Of a stretch of DNA of 64,000 nt, positions 55,983 through 63,500 are shown piece by piece. Source of the DNA: a virus. Numbering within the stretch: position 1 is the first letter of the stretch; each line of letters opens with the position of its first letter. The position numbers and the translations under genes were made by a program. The notes under the pieces were generated by a model that did not search any database, was not told the origin of the DNA, and saw only the letters and a program-made list of their open reading frames with translations. The stretch is from the IMG/VR virus record IMGVR_UViG_3300035698_024877, positions 31,338 to 95,337 of that record. One strand, 5' to 3'.

Positions 55983-56471
55983 TTATTTATTTTTACCTTC
56001 TTCGTTATCTTCATCATAGTGCCCAACACCATAATACAAACCACACTTTGATTCCCATATTGCCCCATCGGGTTCAACAAGTTTTAATTCTATAATATTG
56101 AATCCTCGCTTATAAGACCATTCCCAAACATCCTCTCCAATTACAATCTTACCGGACCCTATCTCGTCTCCTTCATTGTGGTTGCTGAGCTTTATCTTTT
56201 CTTCTTTTATGTTATCTTTCCCATCAATATAATAAAGTTCTGGCCCATATTTATATCCACACAATCTAACTCTACCATCACCTAAGACGGCATGGTGAGA
56301 TGCGTTATACCATTTAGCATCACCACGTATTTCGTTTTTGCGGATATTATGAAAAATTCTTACTCCACTGGGGATATTAGCTTCCTCTGTATCAAAGACC
56401 CCCACGTTTTCTTTATCTTCTCTTCGCTTACCATTTTTAAAAACATAAGCTCCCCAATTACCATAAGCCAT
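55983..56471 (-). CDS. conserved-looking phage protein
   Basis: 162 aa. MAYGNWGAYVFKNGKRREDK is the usual opening of a phage protein of unknown function; a CGYKYGPELYYID segment and an acidic end follow. GGGGGTAAA upstream. Confidence 0.6.
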   Translation of the reverse strand: MAYGNWGAYVFKNGKRREDKENVGVFDTEEANIPSGVRIFHNIRKNEIRGDAKWYNASHHAVLGDGRVRLCGYKYGPELYYIDGKDNIKEEKIKLSNHNEGDEIGSGKIVIGEDVWEWSYKRGFNIIELKLVEPDGAIWESKCGLYYGVGHYDEDNEEGKNK

Positions 56472-56485
56472 TTTTTACCCCCATT

Positions 56486-57274
56486 TTAATAAAACACTTT
56501 TGCTACTTTCTTTTCTAAGTCAACTCTTCTAACTTCTGTTTTGATTCTGTGTGTTATGAATTGTGTAACAAGTGCGTAAAGTAACCATTTAGAAGTAGCT
56601 TGCTTTTTCATAGTATCAAGAGTCGTAATAGAACCTATTTCAACTTCTTGTTCTAAAGCTTTTGCTTCTTTTTTTCCAAAATCTAACTCATCTAATATTT
56701 TTTCTATATCAGAAGCAGTTAGAATGTTATCTACCCAGTCTTTCCAAAGATCTGTTTGCATTGAAAACTTTTCAAGTCCTTCAGAAAGATGATCAACAAT
56801 AGATTTTGGATCGAGCATGAGTGTGTGTTTTCTTTTTAGCCGTAAAAATTCGTTTCCAACAATTAATCCGTTAGAACAAATAATTCTAAGTGCACCAAAA
56901 ATGATAGATAAGGACCAGCTTGCATCATAACTATTAAAAATAGTTATGGTTGGGTGAAGAATATCATCTACTCCTTCATTGCCAATATTGTAGTCAATAT
57001 CATTAAAAGTGAAAGTGGCCTTCATCTTTTTTCCTTCTTTGATAAAAAGAGTTTTGAGCTCTACTTTACCAAATTCAGGATTTAGCTTGATTGCTTCAGA
57101 AGCAATATCAAGAGTATCTTGATGTGATACTACTTTATATCGATTTCTTACAATACCATAAGCAAAACCATTTTCAGGATTAAAGGTTGCTTTATAACCT
57201 TGCACAATGTTTCCAGCAACAAGTTGAATTTTACTTTCATCAACAGGATACTTTTCTTTTATTTTCATTTTCAT
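56486..57274 (-). CDS. DUF932-type phage/plasmid protein
   Basis: 262 aa. NRYKVVSHQDTLDIASEAIK, an NSYDASWSLSIIFGALRIICSNGLI core and KHTL...H follow the DUF932 pattern known from many phages and plasmids; biochemical role is not established. AAAGGAAAATG upstream; overlaps the preceding gene by 35 bp. Confidence 0.75.
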   Translation of the reverse strand: MKMKIKEKYPVDESKIQLVAGNIVQGYKATFNPENGFAYGIVRNRYKVVSHQDTLDIASEAIKLNPEFGKVELKTLFIKEGKKMKATFTFNDIDYNIGNEGVDDILHPTITIFNSYDASWSLSIIFGALRIICSNGLIVGNEFLRLKRKHTLMLDPKSIVDHLSEGLEKFSMQTDLWKDWVDNILTASDIEKILDELDFGKKEAKALEQEVEIGSITTLDTMKKQATSKWLLYALVTQFITHRIKTEVRRVDLEKKVAKVFY

Positions 57275-57476
57275 TTTCCTTTGCTATTCTTTTATGAACG
57301 TTGTAGAGTTCAATAAGAGTAACTTCTAAAGCGATAAAAGTTTCTTTGTATTTATCAAGACATTCTTGATACATTGCAAACCCTCTTTCACCTGCCTTTG
57401 GTGATTCTTTTTCAAAAAAGTCTTTTTGCTCTTCTGCCAAATAAATAACCAATTCATTTTTTGTCATTCTTCCCAT
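57240..57476 (-). CDS. hypothetical helical protein
   Basis: 78 aa, TAGGAGTACAA upstream. Helical (TKNELVIYLAEEQKDFFEKE). Co-translated with the DUF932 gene by overlap. Confidence 0.6.
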   Translation of the reverse strand: MGRMTKNELVIYLAEEQKDFFEKESPKAGERGFAMYQECLDKYKETFIALEVTLIELYNVHKRIAKENENENKRKVSC

Positions 57477-57485
57477 TTTGTACTC

Positions 57486-57734
57486 CTATGTTAAATTTTC
57501 TTCATAATAAACTTTACCAGTATCTAATAGAATTTTTCTACAAATCATTCTAATTAGAACCCCTCTAAAAAATTCTAAATTATTGCTTTCTCTGTGCCCC
57601 ACTATTTTATTCCTGAGCAATGGGTAAAATTCCTTGTATTTTTTTCCTTTGCAGTCAGCTTCTACACATATCTCAGTTACCCATTTACTACCTAATTCAT
57701 CATGCTTATATGTTCTGTAAGATACTTGCATCAT
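57486..57734 (-). CDS. hypothetical protein
   Basis: 82 aa, AAGGAGGATAA upstream. Beta-rich start then a basic helix (FFRGVLIRMICRKIL). Unrecognised. Confidence 0.6.
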   Translation of the reverse strand: MMQVSYRTYKHDELGSKWVTEICVEADCKGKKYKEFYPLLRNKIVGHRESNNLEFFRGVLIRMICRKILLDTGKVYYEENLT

Positions 57735-57746
57735 TTTTTATCCTCC

Positions 57747-58034
57747 TTAACATCCAAGAGCAAATTGTAAATAATGTTTTGTGGTTCTATCATTCACAAT
57801 AGCATCTTCAGCGAGTTTTCCTTGAAGTTTTCCATCTTTGAAAATCTCCCTTGTTTCTCGATACAAAATAGCTCTTGTTATCGTTCTTTTTGGAAAGGTT
57901 CTTTTGTGTTCATCAATCCAATCATCAGTATGTGAATTTTTATCAAATATAAAGAACTTAATATCAAAACCCTTACTTGTTGATGTAACTAGATGTAATC
58001 TATTTTCTAGATGTAGACATGACCGATCTTCCAT
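57747..58034 (-). CDS. hypothetical protein
   Basis: 95 aa from ATG 58034 (AAAGGAT upstream); the frame is open further into the tRNA-Leu gene, but that part is not coding. Basic centre (DEHKRTFPKRTITRAILYRE). Unrecognised. Confidence 0.6.
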   Translation of the reverse strand: MEDRSCLHLENRLHLVTSTSKGFDIKFFIFDKNSHTDDWIDEHKRTFPKRTITRAILYRETREIFKDGKLQGKLAEDAIVNDRTTKHYLQFALGC

Positions 58035-58055
58035 TTTTTTATCCTTTATTAGTTT

Positions 58056-58142
58056 TGGTACCTGAGGCCGGACTTGAACCGGCATGAAGTTTCCTTCGAA
58101 GGGGCTTAAACCCTTTGTGTCTTCCAATTCCACCACTCAGGT
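58056..58142 (-). tRNA. tRNA-Leu(UAA)
   Basis: Acceptor ACCTGAG/CTCAGGT, discriminator A, encoded CCA. Anticodon arm AAGGG-TTTAAGC-CCCTT (UAA), class II variable arm, T arm GCCGG-TTCAAGT-CCGGC. Reads the frequent UUA codon in this AT-rich genome. Confidence 0.93.
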
Positions 58143-58153
58143 ATATTTACAAC

Positions 58154-58408
58154 TTATTCTTTTAAGTTATAGTATTCTAAAGCAGCTTCAATTATAGTGA
58201 ATATGTGACTTGAATATGAATATTCTTCTTCTACCCCATAATACAATCCGTCAAGACGATTATATTTTTTTGTGCTTGTGAAGTCTTTCTCTCTAAAATC
58301 ACAAACAATAAATGCTTCAGCTTTTCCCTCATCGTTAGTTGTAACAAACAATCCCGTTTTAATATCATCGCTTCCTAACGTTTTCTTGCTCTTCAATAAA
58401 ACATGCAT
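58154..58408 (-). CDS. paralogous family F protein
   Basis: 84 aa. VLLKSKKTLGSDDIKTGLFV and HIFTIIEAALEYYN align with the 61756 product (LLKFKKASGSGDIWIGLFAK, HYFSELKDALKDFN). Function unknown. Confidence 0.65.
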   Translation of the reverse strand: MHVLLKSKKTLGSDDIKTGLFVTTNDEGKAEAFIVCDFREKDFTSTKKYNRLDGLYYGVEEEYSYSSHIFTIIEAALEYYNLKE

Positions 58409-58429
58409 ATTTTTCTCCTTTACTAATTC

Positions 58430-58900
58430 TTAATAGCGTTTATAATCATACTTAATGTTAATAGACATTAGCATTATAAATAGGCACCATAAAAAGCCTA
58501 CTAACATTCCTGCTACAAATACGTACGTGCTATACCACTCTGAACCATCATAAGTTGGCATAAAAAAAGCAGCTATTATTACAGAAAGGAATAAAACAAG
58601 TATACTAACAAAAAGCATAGTTTTGGTTTTTTTATTTACAAACCATAGCTTTAGCCATTGTTTAAATGTACTGTCAGTAGAGCTGCCATTTTCAATAATA
58701 AACTCATAATAAAACCATGCTAAAATTGCAAACACAAGTCCAGCAATAAAATTTATTACAATGCTATGGCTGTTTACAATAATAACTGTTGTTGAGAAAG
58801 AAATAGCAAGTGCTATACCAGCAATCGCTTTGATTACTAGACATAAAACCCCATTTTTTGTTATTTTTAATATGCATCTTTTTAGCGTGTTTTTTTTCAT
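58430..58900 (-). CDS. four-pass membrane protein
   Basis: 156 aa from ATG 58900 (AAAAGGTAAA upstream); a longer frame overlaps the next gene and is not favoured. Four hydrophobic helices at about 18-35, 40-58, 85-105 and 125-148. Unrecognised. Confidence 0.6.
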   Translation of the reverse strand: MKKNTLKRCILKITKNGVLCLVIKAIAGIALAISFSTTVIIVNSHSIVINFIAGLVFAILAWFYYEFIIENGSSTDSTFKQWLKLWFVNKKTKTMLFVSILVLFLSVIIAAFFMPTYDGSEWYSTYVFVAGMLVGFLWCLFIMLMSINIKYDYKRY

Positions 58901-58929
58901 TTTTTTACCTTTTATAAAATTACTTTTTA

Positions 58930-59166
58930 TTATTTTTTCCACGTTAGCCCATCCCTTAAATATTCTGGTTGCTCTGTTAATTTTTCTATATTTTTCCACC
59001 ATTCCCCCGGAAACGAGTTATAACACTTATTAGAACAAAACAAATCCCACCTATGTGATATTCCGTAATTACTTTGAGCACACGCAATGTGTGTATTTAT
59101 CTTCATCTTCGATTTAACTGGTTTTGATCCACAATAAACACACTTTTTAATTCGCCATTTAAACAT
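58930..59166 (-). CDS. zinc-site protein
   Basis: 78 aa. KCVYCGSKPVKSKMKINTHIAC and LFCSNKCYNSFPGEWW form a four-Cys knuckle. Basic start. Probably metal-binding. Confidence 0.65.
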   Translation of the reverse strand: MFKWRIKKCVYCGSKPVKSKMKINTHIACAQSNYGISHRWDLFCSNKCYNSFPGEWWKNIEKLTEQPEYLRDGLTWKK

Positions 59167-59168
59167 TT

Positions 59169-59363
59169 TTATTTCCTTTTTCTTTCTTCAATTATATTTA
59201 TTGTATACCCAATAACCGTACTACTAAAAATAAAAACAAAGAATATATAATGGATTACCATATCACCCCCTATTCCCATTCCATATGCAGAAATAAGGAA
59301 ACAAGTGAAACTTGCCACCCAGCAAAACACACTTACAAGTATATTTTTTGTTTTATCTTTCAT
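59169..59363 (-). CDS. two-pass membrane protein
   Basis: 64 aa with two helices (ILVSVFCWVASFTCFLISAY, VIHYIFFVFIFSSTVIGYTI). AAAAGGAAC upstream, beside tRNA-Tyr. Confidence 0.6.
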   Translation of the reverse strand: MKDKTKNILVSVFCWVASFTCFLISAYGMGIGGDMVIHYIFFVFIFSSTVIGYTINIIEERKRK

Positions 59364-59382
59364 TTTGTTCCTTTTCTAAAAT

Positions 59383-59467
59383 TGGTGGAGAGGGTTGGAT
59401 TCGAACCAACGTAGCCAGAGACAACGGATTTACAGTCCGCCCCTTTTAACCACTCAGGCACCCCTCC
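59383..59467 (-). tRNA. tRNA-Tyr(GUA)
   Basis: Acceptor GGAGGGG/CCTCTCC, discriminator A, encoded CCA; anticodon arm GCGGA-CTGTAAA-TCCGT (GUA); class II variable arm; T arm GTTGG-TTCGAAT-CCAAC. The 204 bp between this and the next tRNA-like gene (59468-59671) show no convincing gene. Confidence 0.93.
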
Positions 59468-59671
59468 AAATGTTTTTAATATTTTTTCTTTTTTTCTTTG
59501 GTTTCCATTTTTTCCCTTTTTATATAGTTGCAAGAGCAATGAGGTTGGGCTCTTATTCATATGGGTGAACTTAATATGTTCGCTTGATGTATGCCTCATA
59601 ACGATTTTTTTTAATTGTCCTTTCGTTTTGGATACTCTTACCTAAACTATATATTTTTATTTCAAATTGAG

Positions 59672-59800
59672 TGCGCGAGGCAAGATTGGAACTTGCATCT
59701 CTGTTACGGCTCCCATTACTTATATTATTACTAGGTAACCGGTTTAAGTAATAATTTTTCATGTAGCATACGCTCCAGGCTCTGTTTGAGCTACTCGCGC
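59672..59800 (-). tRNA. tRNA-like gene with about 60-nt central insert
   Basis: Acceptor GCGCGAG/CTCGCGC with discriminator A (no encoded CCA), D arm GCTC...GAGC, and T arm GCAAG-TTCCAAT-CTTGC are good. Between D and T arms lie about 80 nt instead of about 27. The insert can form ATTATTACT/AGTAATAAT (9 bp) or, exclusively, ATTACTTA/TAAGTAAT. No standard anticodon arm is found, so an intron or a non-decoding tRNA-like RNA is possible. Confidence 0.6.
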
Positions 59801-59805
59801 TTATA

Positions 59806-60009
59806 TTAAATAATCATTTTAATATTTCTTATAGTATTAGAAAGTGTGCTAATTTCATCTAAAGTTATGCTGATCTCATCAAGAAGTTTACCAGCTTTTT
59901 TTATGTTTGTTGCTTCTGCGAACCGTTTTCCAATAAGCATTAAGTGGTCTATTTTAGTTTGTTTTTCTGCTTTTAAAGACAAAAGTTTTTCTTTACTTTC
60001 AATTAACAT
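59806..60009 (-). CDS. coiled-coil protein
   Basis: 67 aa, GAGGATAAAA upstream. Heptad-like throughout (SKEKLLSLKAEKQTKIDHLM, SITLDEISTLSNTIRNIK). First protein gene after the leftward promoter and the tRNA-like leader. Confidence 0.6.
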   Translation of the reverse strand: MLIESKEKLLSLKAEKQTKIDHLMLIGKRFAEATNIKKAGKLLDEISITLDEISTLSNTIRNIKMII

Positions 60010-60035
60010 TTTTATCCTCTATAAAAATTTTATAA

Positions 60036-60200
60036 GGGGAGAAGTAAGCCTCGCACTTACCATGAAGGTAGTAAATTGCTACCAACACTCTATGCATTAA
60101 TATTTTAGATTTTCATCTTGTCATCATAACGGGTAATTACTCCGTGCTGATTACACAATATTGTATGCGAGAGTTTTAGCACCCTATCCGGTGTCCTCCC
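60036..60200 (-). ncRNA. 165-nt tRNA-like RNA
   Basis: Ends pair as a 7-bp acceptor (GGGAGGA/TTCTCCC), with T-arm-like GTAAG-TGCGAGG-CTTAC and anticodon-arm-like GGTAG-CAATTTA-CTACC in tRNA order. A D-like hairpin CACC-N6-GGTG follows the acceptor. About 90 extra nt replace the normal D/anticodon junction and close with ACTCT/AGAGT. The loop lacks U33. It lies first in the transcript after the promoter at 60241. Confidence 0.5.
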
Positions 60201-60240
60201 ATATAGTTTTGTTTTTCAAAGAACTTTTAAAACTGTCTTT

Positions 60241-60290
60241 ATTATATATAATATAATAATAAAAACAAGGAAAAAATTATTAAAATTTTC
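60241..60290 (-). promoter_or_regulatory. leftward sigma70-like promoter with UP block
   Basis: On the minus strand: TTGTTT (60268-60263), 16-bp spacer, TATAAT (60246-60241), with AAATTTTAATAATTTTTT upstream. The spacer and AT-rich block match the rightward promoters at 1011 and 13149. Drives the tRNA/small-gene cluster from 60.2 kb leftward. Confidence 0.65.
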
Positions 60291-60304
60291 TAATAAAACT
60301 AATG

Positions 60305-60328
60305 GAGCCTATTATTTCTAATAGACTC
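60305..60328 (-). promoter_or_regulatory. intergenic hairpin 1 (GAAA loop)
   Basis: Minus strand GAGTCTATTA-GAAA-TAATAGGCTC: 10 bp with one G-U, GNRA tetraloop, 12 bp after the stop of the 60340 gene. Confidence 0.7.
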
Positions 60329-60339
60329 GATAGTGTTAT

Positions 60340-60537
60340 TTACATGTCTTCAATAATAAAAAACATGGACTTGCCTCGAAGTTCTAAACGGCTCAATTCG
60401 ATTTCGCCGAAATCAGTAAGATAGAAAATTTCTCCTGAAACAAACGTAATTTTATCCTTAATAGTAGCGAGAGACATTTCACTACCTTTATAAATTTCTT
60501 TCTTCTTTAAGCGGTCAATAATTCTTAAAGAATACAT
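60340..60537 (-). CDS. hypothetical protein
   Basis: 65 aa, CAGGAGGTAGAA upstream. Beta-rich (KITFVSGEIFYLTDFGEIEL). Flanked on both sides by GAAA-loop hairpins. Last gene of the operon running from the right edge. Confidence 0.6.
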   Translation of the reverse strand: MYSLRIIDRLKKKEIYKGSEMSLATIKDKITFVSGEIFYLTDFGEIELSRLELRGKSMFFIIEDM

Positions 60538-60565
60538 TTCTACCTCCTGTTAAATAAAATCAATG

Positions 60566-60589
60566 GAGTTCATTATTTCTAATGAACTC
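60566..60589 (-). promoter_or_regulatory. intergenic hairpin 2 (GAAA loop)
   Basis: Minus strand GAGTTCATTA-GAAA-TAATGAACTC, a perfect 10-bp stem. Same geometry as hairpin 1 with matched changes in the stem. Confidence 0.75.
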
Positions 60590-60596
60590 GATGGTG

Positions 60597-60800
60597 TTAC
60601 TCCTCTTCAGCTAAATTAGCATCATCTACAGTTACATCCGTTGTCCCATCATCAGCATTTACTGAAAGAGCGTCAATTTCATCTAATGACATAGCATTAG
60701 CTTTATTGATAGCTTCTTCTTTACTGGTAGCCTCAACTTCTATAGTATGATCCCAATGTCTTTCAACTGTTAAATCAACTAAATATGTTTTCGTTTCCAT
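60597..60800 (-). CDS. acidic hypothetical protein
   Basis: 67 aa, AGGAGGACATAAA upstream. YLVDLTVERHWDHTIEVEAT then KEEAINKANAM, a strand-strand-helix layout common in small phage proteins, with an Asp/Glu-rich tail. Confidence 0.65.
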   Translation of the reverse strand: METKTYLVDLTVERHWDHTIEVEATSKEEAINKANAMSLDEIDALSVNADDGTTDVTVDDANLAEEE

Positions 60801-60835
60801 TTTATGTCCTCCTATTCAGTTTAAAACATTCAATT

Positions 60836-60861
60836 GATAGCACTCAATTAAGAATGCTATC
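60836..60861 (-). promoter_or_regulatory. intergenic hairpin 3 (flanked class)
   Basis: Minus strand GATAGCATTC-TTAATT-GAGTGCTATC, 10 bp. Begins 9 bases after the stop within TAAAACCTTCATA and is followed by AATTGAATGTTTTAA. Confidence 0.75.
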
Positions 60862-60871
60862 TATGAAGGTT

Positions 60872-61168
60872 TTAGTCAAGTTCGCACACTCCAAAAGCCC
60901 ACTGATCGATATATTCGTTATTATCTGGCCAGTAAGCCAACGCTCCAGAATCGTGTACATGAGGAATGAACAGTTGTACTTTACCGCCTACTGCTGTAGG
61001 TTCCCACGTCCTTAAATTTCCCTTGTTAGAATCAAATAGTGATTTAGCTGTCTCAAGATTACCAACAATTAGTCCATCAATGCTAAATATATTATTGGGG
61101 TGTGGGTTTCTTTTTGTTTTTTTTCCTAACACAAAACCTCTCACTTTATACAATGTCAATGTGTTCAT
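60872..61168 (-). CDS. hypothetical protein
   Basis: 98 aa from ATG 61168; GTG 61180 would sit directly on the ribosome binding site AAGGAG. TLTLYKVRGFVLGKKTKRNP, then NLETAKSLFDSNKGNLRTW and HVHDSGALAYWPDNNEY. Unrecognised. Confidence 0.6.
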   Translation of the reverse strand: MNTLTLYKVRGFVLGKKTKRNPHPNNIFSIDGLIVGNLETAKSLFDSNKGNLRTWEPTAVGGKVQLFIPHVHDSGALAYWPDNNEYIDQWAFGVCELD

Positions 61169-61215
61169 TTTTTTTTCCACTCCTTGTTAAAGGTTTAAAG
61201 TTAAAACACTCAATT

Positions 61216-61241
61216 GGTGCCTCTAAATTAATAGAGACACC
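61216..61241 (-). promoter_or_regulatory. intergenic hairpin 4 (flanked class)
   Basis: Minus strand GGTGTCTCTA-TTAATT-TAGAGGCACC, 10 bp with one U-G. Same flanks as hairpin 3 (CTTTCATA before, AATTGAGTGTTTTAA after). Confidence 0.75.
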
Positions 61242-61251
61242 TATGAAAGTT

Positions 61252-61692
61252 TTAATTTTGGTCATAACAGTTTTGACAACTCATTCCATCGTCTGTTTCA
61301 TGCAACTTTTCTTTTGGTTTTACACTGTTTCCACAAAGTTCACAATCTTCTACCAATTGACAATGGTACCATTCTCCTGTAGGAGAGTCATGGTGAAAAT
61401 TTTCAACTGATAAAATCTTTGTTTCTTCATTATAGTAAATCCTAAAAGTACAAGCACAATCAGGCAATAACATTCTAAGGAATTCCTCGGAGTTGTTTCT
61501 TCCGTTAATAAACGTCCAGCCACTTTGGTTTTGCCAACTAAAATTAGAGGTTTCCGCATACCACATTTTTTCTTCCGGGTTGGTTTTCAATAAAAAATCA
61601 CCAAAGTCATTTTTTACATCTTCCCATAGAAGATCAGAATCGATAACTTCACACTCTTCATAGGCTGTTACTAGTTTTCCATAATTTTCCAT
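61252..61692 (-). CDS. zinc-finger-tailed protein
   Basis: 146 aa, AAGGAGAAAATAAA upstream. WYHCQLVEDCELCGNSVKPK ... MSCQNCYDQN at the C-terminus is a LIM-like four-Cys site; the N-terminal 110 residues are acidic and aromatic. Unrecognised. Confidence 0.65.
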   Translation of the reverse strand: MENYGKLVTAYEECEVIDSDLLWEDVKNDFGDFLLKTNPEEKMWYAETSNFSWQNQSGWTFINGRNNSEEFLRMLLPDCACTFRIYYNEETKILSVENFHHDSPTGEWYHCQLVEDCELCGNSVKPKEKLHETDDGMSCQNCYDQN

Positions 61693-61721
61693 TTTATTTT
61701 CTCCTTGTTAAAGGTTTAAGT

Positions 61722-61746
61722 CAACCCCCTTATTATAAAGGGGTTG
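61722..61746 (-). promoter_or_regulatory. intergenic hairpin 5
   Basis: CAACCCC and GGGGTTG pair around an 11-nt loop just after the stop of the 61756 gene. Same position as the other hairpins but without the conserved flanks. Confidence 0.65.
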
Positions 61747-61755
61747 TATAAGCCT

Positions 61756-61977
61756 TTAGCTTCTTTTATTAAAATCTTTTAAAGCATCTTTAAGTTCAGA
61801 AAAATAATGTCCCGATGTAGTGGAACTTAATTCTGGATCTTGTCCTCCATTGTAAACCCAAGTTACAAATTCGATAGCTCTATCTTGCCAATTAACTTTG
61901 GCGAATAGACCAATCCAAATGTCTCCACTTCCAGATGCTTTTTTGAATTTTAATAAGATCTTCTTTGTTGTTGTCAT
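61756..61977 (-). CDS. paralogous family F protein
   Basis: 73 aa. ILLKFKKASGSGDIWIGLFA and YFSELKDALKDFNKRS match the 58154 product across its length. AAGGAGATGAA upstream. Function unknown. Confidence 0.65.
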   Translation of the reverse strand: MTTTKKILLKFKKASGSGDIWIGLFAKVNWQDRAIEFVTWVYNGGQDPELSSTTSGHYFSELKDALKDFNKRS

Positions 61978-62010
61978 TTCATCTCCTTCTTTTTTACTAA
62001 AAGTTTACTG

Positions 62011-62037
62011 TAACTCCCTATATAGTATAAGGAGTTA
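62011..62037 (-). promoter_or_regulatory. intergenic hairpin 6
   Basis: TAACTCC and GGAGTTA pair (7 bp) around an AT-rich loop just after the stop of the 62047 gene. Confidence 0.65.
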
Positions 62038-62046
62038 TGTAAAGTT

Positions 62047-62304
62047 TTAATCGCACTTTAATGCACATTGCACAGCATCATCTATTGCACAAACAATATT
62101 CCATGCTTGTTGCAAAGATAAGTTATCAAGCAATAGATTATGCTCATCACTTGTAATTCTACATTTTTCATTTTCATAGAAAGTGATATTATATCTTTGA
62201 AAATCTGTAGATAGAGCATCATTTATATCTTGAAGCTCTTTGCGCAATTTTATTTGACTATCATTTAAAAAAATCAAGTCATCTGCTTTTCTTGCTATGT
62301 CCAT
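62047..62304 (-). CDS. helical hypothetical protein
   Basis: 85 aa from ATG 62304 (GGAGGTAAAA upstream). Helical (LQDINDALSTDFQRYNITFY), ends CAIDDAVQCALKCD. Unrecognised. Confidence 0.6.
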   Translation of the reverse strand: MDIARKADDLIFLNDSQIKLRKELQDINDALSTDFQRYNITFYENEKCRITSDEHNLLLDNLSLQQAWNIVCAIDDAVQCALKCD

Positions 62305-62336
62305 TTTTACCTCCAAGTAAGTTAAAACACTCAATT

Positions 62337-62362
62337 GATACCCCTAAATAAATAGGGGTATC
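62337..62362 (-). promoter_or_regulatory. intergenic hairpin 7 (flanked class)
   Basis: Minus strand GATACCCCTA-TTTATT-TAGGGGTATC, perfect 10 bp, flanked by ATCTTCATA and AATTGAGTGTTTTAA. Confidence 0.75.
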
Positions 62363-62372
62363 TATGAAGATT

Positions 62373-62840
62373 TTAGGCTTCTTCAGCTTTATCAAAATGA
62401 CTATTTTTTTCAGCGCAATACTCACTACAATACCTTTTACCATCATCGTATGGTATAAAGTCACATGCACTAAATGATCCTGCCTGATACCATTCAGTTA
62501 AGTCCTCAACTATATCACCGCAAGCAGGACATTTTTCAAGGTGTTTGTTGGTTTTTTTAGCCCAAGCACTTGCTTCATTAAAAGAGCAAGATTCAAAAGG
62601 CATAGTCATTCCACCAGTAGCTCCAACACCTATAGTCGCCTCATCTTCTCCGTCATTTCGCCACTGTTTGCAAATTTCAATAGCTATTTCCACTGCCTCC
62701 ACTGGACTTGCAAACGTCTCAAATTCGCCAGTATACTTCGCAACCAATGCTCCGGGGTTGGTATAGTCAATATCTCCCTCCGATACCTCAACAACTGGTT
62801 GTCCTTCTGGCCATTGTCTTTGCCTTGTTACAGTATACAT
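62373..62840 (-). CDS. Cys-containing hypothetical protein
   Basis: 155 aa, AGGAGGGGAAAAA upstream. The N-terminal 100 residues look like a compact alpha/beta domain (FASPVEAVEIAIEICKQWRN); KCPACGDIVEDL and RYCSEYCAEKN form a zinc knuckle near the C-terminus. Possibly conserved in other phages; unnamed. Confidence 0.65.
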   Translation of the reverse strand: MYTVTRQRQWPEGQPVVEVSEGDIDYTNPGALVAKYTGEFETFASPVEAVEIAIEICKQWRNDGEDEATIGVGATGGMTMPFESCSFNEASAWAKKTNKHLEKCPACGDIVEDLTEWYQAGSFSACDFIPYDDGKRYCSEYCAEKNSHFDKAEEA

Positions 62841-62920
62841 TATTTTTTCCCCTCCTTGTTAAAGATTTGTTTAATTAAATATTAGTCCATCTAGCCAGTA
62901 AAAACATATTTGGATAGAGG

Positions 62921-62970
62921 GCAGGGAATGAGGGTAGGGTGAGACCGTCCCACCCATCCCCCATCCCCAC
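62921..62970. promoter_or_regulatory. G-run/C-run intergenic structure
   Basis: The + strand has four GGG runs at 62921-62941 (loops of 2, 5 and 2); the adjacent 62951-62970 (CCCACCCATCCCCCATCCCC) gives four G-runs on the - strand. The two halves can also pair with each other. It replaces the usual hairpin in this 163-bp gap between genes. Confidence 0.65.
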
Positions 62971-63003
62971 TAAAAAGGAGATTGCCCAATGGAAATAAAG
63001 GTT

Positions 63004-63426
63004 TTAGTCATCTACTGTAAAAGGAAAGGTATCAATTTTTTCAAACTGATCGTTTCCAGTAACTATGTAGACTTCAAGACCGCTTGGATATACTGCATAT
63101 AAAAATGCAATATCTGCATGAAACACATTACAAATACCTAAACCAAGAGTCTGAGTACTTGTTCTATACTCATACTCCTTGCTAAGTTCTTCTTCAATTT
63201 TATCTTGTGCATTGCATAAATATTGAAGTAATCTCGCACTTGCATATTCATAATCATCCAATCCTCTTTTTTTACTCCACTCAATCAAAAAAGGCTTAAT
63301 CACAGGAAGGATCCCTTCAGGATACCCATCGTGATGTTTATAAAGAATAGTTTTCACATTCTCTATAAGTTCCTTATTAGTTTCTGGTTGTTTAGAATAG
63401 AAAGCAATTTGACATCTTGTTGACAT
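63004..63426 (-). CDS. conserved phage protein (STRCQI family)
   Basis: 140 aa. MSTRCQIAFYSKQP at the start and ILYKHHDGYPEGILPVIKPF are the signature of a protein found in many phages and some bacteria; function not established. AGGAGGACATAAT upstream. Confidence 0.75.
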   Translation of the reverse strand: MSTRCQIAFYSKQPETNKELIENVKTILYKHHDGYPEGILPVIKPFLIEWSKKRGLDDYEYASARLLQYLCNAQDKIEEELSKEYEYRTSTQTLGLGICNVFHADIAFLYAVYPSGLEVYIVTGNDQFEKIDTFPFTVDD

Positions 63427-63464
63427 ATTATGTCCTCCTATTTAGGTTTCTAAAACATTCAATT

Positions 63465-63490
63465 GATAGTGCTCAATTAAGAGCACTATC
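63465..63490 (-). promoter_or_regulatory. intergenic hairpin 8 (flanked class)
   Basis: Minus strand GATAGTGCTC-TTAATT-GAGCACTATC, perfect 10 bp, flanked by ATCTTCATA and AATTGAATGTTTTA. Confidence 0.75.
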
Positions 63491-63500
63491 TATGAAGATT

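Noticed and set aside
59360-59599. 79-residue reading frame on the minus strand
   Set aside because: It runs through tRNA-Tyr and ends in the typical tRNA shadow SVVSGYVGSNPTLST.
59571-59762. 63-residue reading frame on the minus strand
   Set aside because: It overlaps the tRNA-like gene and reads its T arm (RNRDASSNLASRT).
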